The translations under genes were made by a program, and so were the position numbers. The notes beneath the pieces were generated by a model. The model was not told the DNA's origin. It did not search any database and saw nothing but the letters and a program-made list of their open reading frames with translations. Below, piece by piece: positions 60,075 through 64,000 of a stretch of 64,000 bases of DNA (positions are counted from its first letter, which is position 1; each line of letters starts with the position of its first letter). The stretch covers positions 310,001 to 374,000 of the forward strand of contig NZ_CP026652.1 in the NCBI RefSeq assembly GCF_002946835.1, read 5' to 3'. Origin of the DNA: Streptomyces dengpaensis. GTDB taxonomy: Bacteria; Actinomycetota; Actinomycetes; Streptomycetales; Streptomycetaceae.

Positions 60075-60980
60075 TCAGCCCAGGTAGAAGTCCTTGCGAG
60101 CGGCAACGAACGCCTCGATTGTTTGGGCAGGTACGCCCGTGACGCGCTCGACGTCGTCGGTCGCGCGGTCGTAGCGGTTCTCGCGGTGCAGTCGGGCCAT
60201 GGTGGCGATGTGCTCTTCGGTGTGTGGCGGCAGGCCCACCTTGGCGAGGACCTCGGCCCGCCACTGGTCCAGCGGCACGTCTACGTAGGACACCGGACGC
60301 CCCAACGCCCGTGAGAACTCCTCGGCCATCTCGGTCATGTCGACCGTGCGCGGCCCGGTGAGCTCGTAGACGTGTCCGATGTGCGGGGCCGGGTCGCGGA
60401 GCACGGTGGCGACCACTCGGGCGACGTCGTCCACGGCGACGGGCGAGGTGCGCCCGGTGCCGAAGGGCAGCGCGATCGTGCCGTTCTCCCGGATCGACCG
60501 TGCCGGCAGCGTGGTGAACAGCGGGTTGTCCAGGAACGATGTCGGCCGGATGTGGACCACCGGCAGGCCCGACCAGTTCAGTACCTGCTCCCCCAGCCAG
60601 TGCAGCCGCTGCTGATGCGACTCCGCGGTGCTGGTGGCGGTCATCTGGGACACCGTCATCTGGGACATGTCCACCAGGGCGTCCAGGTTCCCGTGCTCGC
60701 GCGCCACGCTGGCCGCCACGGTTGTTGCCAGCAGATGGTCAGGCGATACGGGCATCGCGAAGTACATCCTCCCGACACCCTCCAGCGCTGCCGCGACGCT
60801 CTCGGGCCGGGTCAGATCCCCGAGGACGACCTCCGCTCCGAGCCCACGCAGCTGAGCCGCACGTTCGTCGTCGCGGCGGACCATCGCGCGCACGGGCACG
60901 TCCTGCGCGCGCAGTTGGTCGAGGACCGTGCGGCCCACGCCACCGGCATTGGCGATGAGAACTAGGTTGCTGGCAACCAT
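60075..60980 (-). CDS. NmrA-like NAD(P)-binding protein (atypical SDR)
   Basis: A 301-aa NmrA/NAD(P)H:quinone oxidoreductase-2 type protein. The nucleotide motif is NLVLIANAGGVGRTVLDQLR (a variant GxxGxxG), with VRAMVRRDDERAAQL. YFAMPVSPDHL and IRPTSFLDNPLF are family signatures. The usual catalytic Tyr-Lys pair is absent, as in sensors and quinone reductases of this class. It is divergent from the MarR gene 0.46 kb away. Confidence 0.88.
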   Translation of the reverse strand: MVASNLVLIANAGGVGRTVLDQLRAQDVPVRAMVRRDDERAAQLRGLGAEVVLGDLTRPESVAAALEGVGRMYFAMPVSPDHLLATTVAASVAREHGNLDALVDMSQMTVSQMTATSTAESHQQRLHWLGEQVLNWSGLPVVHIRPTSFLDNPLFTTLPARSIRENGTIALPFGTGRTSPVAVDDVARVVATVLRDPAPHIGHVYELTGPRTVDMTEMAEEFSRALGRPVSYVDVPLDQWRAEVLAKVGLPPHTEEHIATMARLHRENRYDRATDDVERVTGVPAQTIEAFVAARKDFYLG

Positions 60981-61393
60981 CGGTCGCTCTCCTTGTGAGG
61001 AGCTGAGTGGGGTCTGATGCCACGTGCGGGGGGGTGTGCAAGGTTTTCGGGAGGTGCGGCCGAGTGCGGCAGGTGCCGAGCGGTTGTGAGGGCCTCTTCC
61101 AGCCTAGATAGGACGGCGGGATCCCGCTTGAGGGACGCTGTCTGATGGGGTGGGGCGCGCTGAAGGCCGACGCAGCAGGCGACGAAGGCCGGGTGGCCTT
61201 CACTGGCGGTCGGCGGGCGGCTTGGTTGGGCTTGGCAGATATCTCGGCCGCCGCGGTGGGCGTCTGCTCACGCTCAGAAGCGGATCCGATGGGGATCTTC
61301 GGGCCAAGGCGATAGGAGCGGGGGTGGCAAGGTGTCCCCCTTGAACCCCTGACCCACCGCTTGTCACCGGCGCAGAGGGGCACCTTTGACGTT
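60981..61393. other. Intergenic region between NmrA-type gene and MarR
   Basis: About 410 bases with no credible gene. It must contain the NmrA-type promoter; I see no copy of the MarR site near that end. Confidence 0.35.
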
Positions 61394-61408
61394 TACGAGC
61401 ATGTACTC
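61394..61408. promoter_or_regulatory. MarR operator, copy 1
   Basis: TACGAGCATGTACTC, ending 33 bases before the MarR start. It differs at one base from 62080-62094. Confidence 0.6.
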
Positions 61409-61441
61409 TTATTGTCATCTCGTGAGGCCCTGGAGGATGCC

Positions 61442-61894
61442 ATGAACCGTGCGCCGACGAACCGCGGCGACTCGTGCAACAACCTGGCCCTGCGCAAGGC
61501 CGCCCGGTACCTCGGCGCGACCTACGACAAGGCCCTGGCCCCGGTCGGTCTTCGTGCGACGCAGTTCAGCATCCTGCAGGTGCTGAGTGTGCACGGAGAA
61601 ATGACGATCACCAGTCTCGCCGACATGATCGCCATGGACCGCACGACGATGGCCTCGAACCTCAAGCCGCTGGCGCGCGAGGGCCTGGTGACCGTCGAGC
61701 CATCGGCGGCCGATCGCCGCGCACGGGTTGTCACCATCACGCCGGAGGGTCTCTCCCGGATGAAGACGGCGCTACCGCGGTGGAAAGCCGTGCAGGCCCG
61801 GTTCGAGGACAGCTTCGGCGCCGGAGAGGCAGCCCAACTGCGCGTATCCCTGGAAGCCGTCCTCCACACCGGCTTCGAGCCCTGGGCCGAGTAG
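61442..61894 (+). CDS. MarR family transcriptional regulator
   Basis: A 150-aa MarR repressor. Dimer helix (NNLALRKAARYLGATYDKAL), winged helix (MTITSLADMIAMDRTTMASN LKPLAREGLV) and wing with DRRARVVTITPEG. A Cys near the N-terminus (RGDSCNNLAL) is placed as in redox-sensing members such as OhrR, so thiol regulation is possible. GGAGG precedes ATG 61442. Matching operators stand before itself and before the VOC gene. Confidence 0.9.
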   Translation: MNRAPTNRGDSCNNLALRKAARYLGATYDKALAPVGLRATQFSILQVLSVHGEMTITSLADMIAMDRTTMASNLKPLAREGLVTVEPSAADRRARVVTITPEGLSRMKTALPRWKAVQARFEDSFGAGEAAQLRVSLEAVLHTGFEPWAE

Positions 61895-62079
61895 GGCACG
61901 ACTCCCAGAGCGCCACGCTGAGTGCGTGCTCTGTCCGGGAATTGCCGACCCCCACCTCCCGCCGCCACGCCCCACCGGCTCGACGGCGCGATGGGGCCAC
62001 TGCATGCCGTGTGCCAGTACCGCTCACCGCGCCGACCGCCCGGCCATGACTGGGGCGAGCGCATTTGCCTCACCCCGAA

Positions 62080-62094
62080 TACGAGCATATACTC
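62080..62094. promoter_or_regulatory. MarR operator, copy 2 (VOC gene promoter)
   Basis: TACGAGCATATACTC, 14 of 15 bases identical to the copy before MarR, 203 bases before the VOC start. Confidence 0.55.
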
Positions 62095-62297
62095 CTATGT
62101 GCCGTCAGGTACGCCGCGCAGCGCACGGTGCAGCGATGTCCGCGTGCCGCGCTTCGACCCAGGCGGCACTTGCCCGCGCGCGGCTCGCGGGCTGACGTAA
62201 CCCAGGGTGGGTCGGCTCCGCCGACCGTGACCACCTCATGAACCGGTGACGCACAGGGTGCGAGATTCACCGATACCAAGAAAGAAGAACCCCCCAC

Positions 62298-62771
62298 ATG
62301 GATCTGAAGCTCGAACTCATCGTCCTTCCCGTCTCCGACGTCGATCGGGCCAAGGCCTTCTACGAGAAGCTGGGCTTCCGCCTGGACGTGGACAAGGCCG
62401 CCAGTGAGGACTGGCGCGCGGTGCACTTCACCCCGCCCGGCTCCGAGTGCTCGATCATCTTCGGCAAGGGGCTCACCTCCGCCGCCCCCGGCTCGGCCCA
62501 GGGCTTGTACCTCATCGTCACCGACATCGAGCAGGCCCACGCGGAGCTCACCGGTCGCGGCATCGAGGTCAGCGAGGTCTTCCACAACGCCGGAGCAGCC
62601 ATCTTCCAAGGCCACGAGGCCGGAGACGTCACCCACAAGCTCCAGGGCCAGGAACGCCTCGCCGGCCCGCACCCCGAGCGCGCCTCCTACAGCTCCCTTC
62701 TCACCTTCAGCGACCCGGACGGCAACGGCTGGGTGCTCCAGGAGGTCACGCAGCGGGCCCCCGGCCGCTGA
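62298..62771 (+). CDS. VOC family protein (glyoxalase/dioxygenase superfamily)
   Basis: 157 aa, two beta-alpha-beta-beta-beta modules: LELIVLPVSDVDRAKAFYEK LGFRLDVD, then GLYLIVTDIEQAHAELTGRG and FSDPDGNGWVLQEVTQR with the usual metal Glu. Small VOC proteins bind or break down toxic electrophiles or antibiotics. Probably under MarR control. Confidence 0.88.
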   Translation: MDLKLELIVLPVSDVDRAKAFYEKLGFRLDVDKAASEDWRAVHFTPPGSECSIIFGKGLTSAAPGSAQGLYLIVTDIEQAHAELTGRGIEVSEVFHNAGAAIFQGHEAGDVTHKLQGQERLAGPHPERASYSSLLTFSDPDGNGWVLQEVTQRAPGR

Positions 62772-63064
62772 CCCCACGCCAGTCACCCAGAGATGCGACG
62801 GCCGTCACCAGCCGGCATGGCGGCCGGCCCCTTTTCAGCCCTGAGGGCAGCACCGGCGCAGGACCGCTGGGCGGAGGTGTACTCCACGCCCAGCGGTCCG
62901 GCTGAATGGACCGCCTCGGCCGCGCGTGGCCGTGCGGATCTCCCCGGCGAAGTACCAGCGCACCGTTGGCCAGAGCCGTGCGCCAACATGGCCGAGAGGC
63001 GAGCAGGCCCGGCTGGCCTCCCGTGAAGGCGCCGCAGCAGCCCCACAGAGTTACAGGAGCAGTG

Positions 63065-64000
63065 ATGAATGAAGCAGTGAGGAACGAGGCACCCCGCACC
63101 TACGACGTGATCGTCATCGGCGCGGGCCCGGTCGGCGAGAACGTCGCCGACCGGGCCCGCGCCGCAGGGCTCAGCACCGCGATCGTGGAGCGCGAACTGC
63201 TGGGCGGCGAGTGCTCGTACTGGGCCTGCGACCCGAGCAAGGCGCTGCTGCGGCCGGTGTTGGCACGCGCTGACGCCCGCCGCGTGCCTGGGCTGCGCCA
63301 GGCGGTGGACGGGCCGCTGGACGTCGACGCGGTCCTCGCGCACCGCGACAAGATCGCCTCCTACTGGAAGGACGACAGCCAGGTCGACTGGCTGGAGTCG
63401 GTCTCCGTCGATCTGATACGCGGCCACGGGCGGCTCGACGGTCCCAAGCAGGTGGCGGTGCAGACCCCGGAGGGCGACACCGTCCATCTGACCGCGCGAC
63501 ACGCCGTCGCCCTCTGCACCGGCACGAGCACGGCCCTGCCCGACATACCCGGGCTCGGCACCGTACGCCCCTGGACCAACCGCGAGGCAACCAGCGCAGG
63601 GCGGGTACCCGGCCGGCTGGCCGTGGTCGGCGGCGGTGTGGTGGCCGTCGAGATGGCCACCGCCTGGCAGGCCCTCGGCTCCCAAGTGACCATGCTGGTC
63701 CGCGGGGACGGACTGCTTGAGAGGATGGAGCCGTTCGCCGGCGAGCTGGTCGCTGAGGCGCTGCGCGAAGCCGGCGTCGACATCCGGTTGAAAACCTCCG
63801 TAGCCTCCCTGGCGCGCGCAGGCGGCGCGGGCGGCGAGGTGCGGATCGCGCTGGCGGACGGCGGGGCGCTGGCCGCGGACGAGATCCTGTTCGCCACCGG
63901 CCGAGCCCCGCGCACCGCGGACGTCGGCCTGGAGAACGTCGGCCTCACTCCCGGGGACTGGCTGGCCGTGGACGACACCTGCCGGGTGACCGACGTCGCC
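63065..64000 (+). CDS. Pyridine nucleotide-disulfide oxidoreductase, cut by window end
   Basis: The first 312 codons of a flavoprotein. FAD site YDVIVIGAGPVGENVADRAR; redox-active disulfide GGECSYWACDPSKALLRP (C-x4-C, as in lipoamide dehydrogenase and mercuric reductase); second nucleotide site LAVVGGGVVAVEMATAWQAL; ATGRAPRT before the break. AGGAG lies 5 bases before the ATG. The C-terminal dimerisation domain is beyond the window. The CSYWACDPSK form marks the group of uncharacterised NAD(P)H disulfide reductases in actinobacteria. Confidence 0.9.
   Translation, partial: MNEAVRNEAPRTYDVIVIGAGPVGENVADRARAAGLSTAIVERELLGGECSYWACDPSKALLRPVLARADARRVPGLRQAVDGPLDVDAVLAHRDKIASYWKDDSQVDWLESVSVDLIRGHGRLDGPKQVAVQTPEGDTVHLTARHAVALCTGTSTALPDIPGLGTVRPWTNREATSAGRVPGRLAVVGGGVVAVEMATAWQALGSQVTMLVRGDGLLERMEPFAGELVAEALREAGVDIRLKTSVASLARAGGAGGEVRIALADGGALAADEILFATGRAPRTADVGLENVGLTPGDWLAVDDTCRVTDVA

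Noticed and set aside
62783..63685. A 300-codon minus-strand frame at the window end
   Set aside because: It is antisense to the disulfide oxidoreductase, which has full FAD and disulfide motifs.

Overview
The window is high-GC actinobacterial DNA and is almost certainly from a Streptomyces chromosome, probably an arm region. The evidence is codon bias, GTG/TTG starts, the family mix (LAL regulator, Rv1733c-like proteins, S8 proteases, SpoIIE/PAS remnants) and heavy decay by insertion sequences. I recognised no tRNA, rRNA or CRISPR array.

Layout. 0-6.5 kb: an SDR, then decayed IS3 and IS21 elements with an intact ISL3 element nested in the IS21 end, a PAS/SpoIIE remnant, and an MDR reductase whose promoter is a duplicated piece of a hydrolase gene. 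6.5-17.2 kb: a glycosyltransferase, a hydrolase broken near its end, a TetR regulator sharing an operator with both, a large LAL regulator and an epoxide hydrolase. 17.4-21.3 kb: two insertion sequences 45 bp apart, each with an unrelated passenger gene inside its inverted repeats. 21.4-29.1 kb: a 2,450-residue secreted SpvB/FG-GAP/RHS protein with a short PLL-like partner.

30-48.3 kb: a DevR/OsdR-type redox and dormancy cluster. It holds a response regulator, its probable double-GAF kinase 16 kb away, universal stress proteins, Rv1733c-like proteins, cNMP-binding, STAS, hemerythrin and flavin-reductase-type proteins, an alcohol dehydrogenase, and an operon for phosphoketolase, GAPDH and acyl-CoA synthetase. 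About a dozen palindromes of the form GGGCC-N4-GGCCC lie in its intergenic spaces, and I infer that they bind the response regulator. The cluster is eroded: three convergent gene pairs have both lost their 3' ends.

48.3-58.7 kb: a TrmB/LuxR-type regulator, one broken and one intact subtilase, aquaporin and ABC-transporter stumps, an intact TnpB (IS200/IS605) element, a resolvase stump and a small secreted protein. 58.7-64 kb: a stress and detoxification set of quinone oxidoreductase, NmrA-type reductase, MarR regulator with matching operators at itself and at a VOC protein, and a flavin disulfide oxidoreductase cut by the window end.
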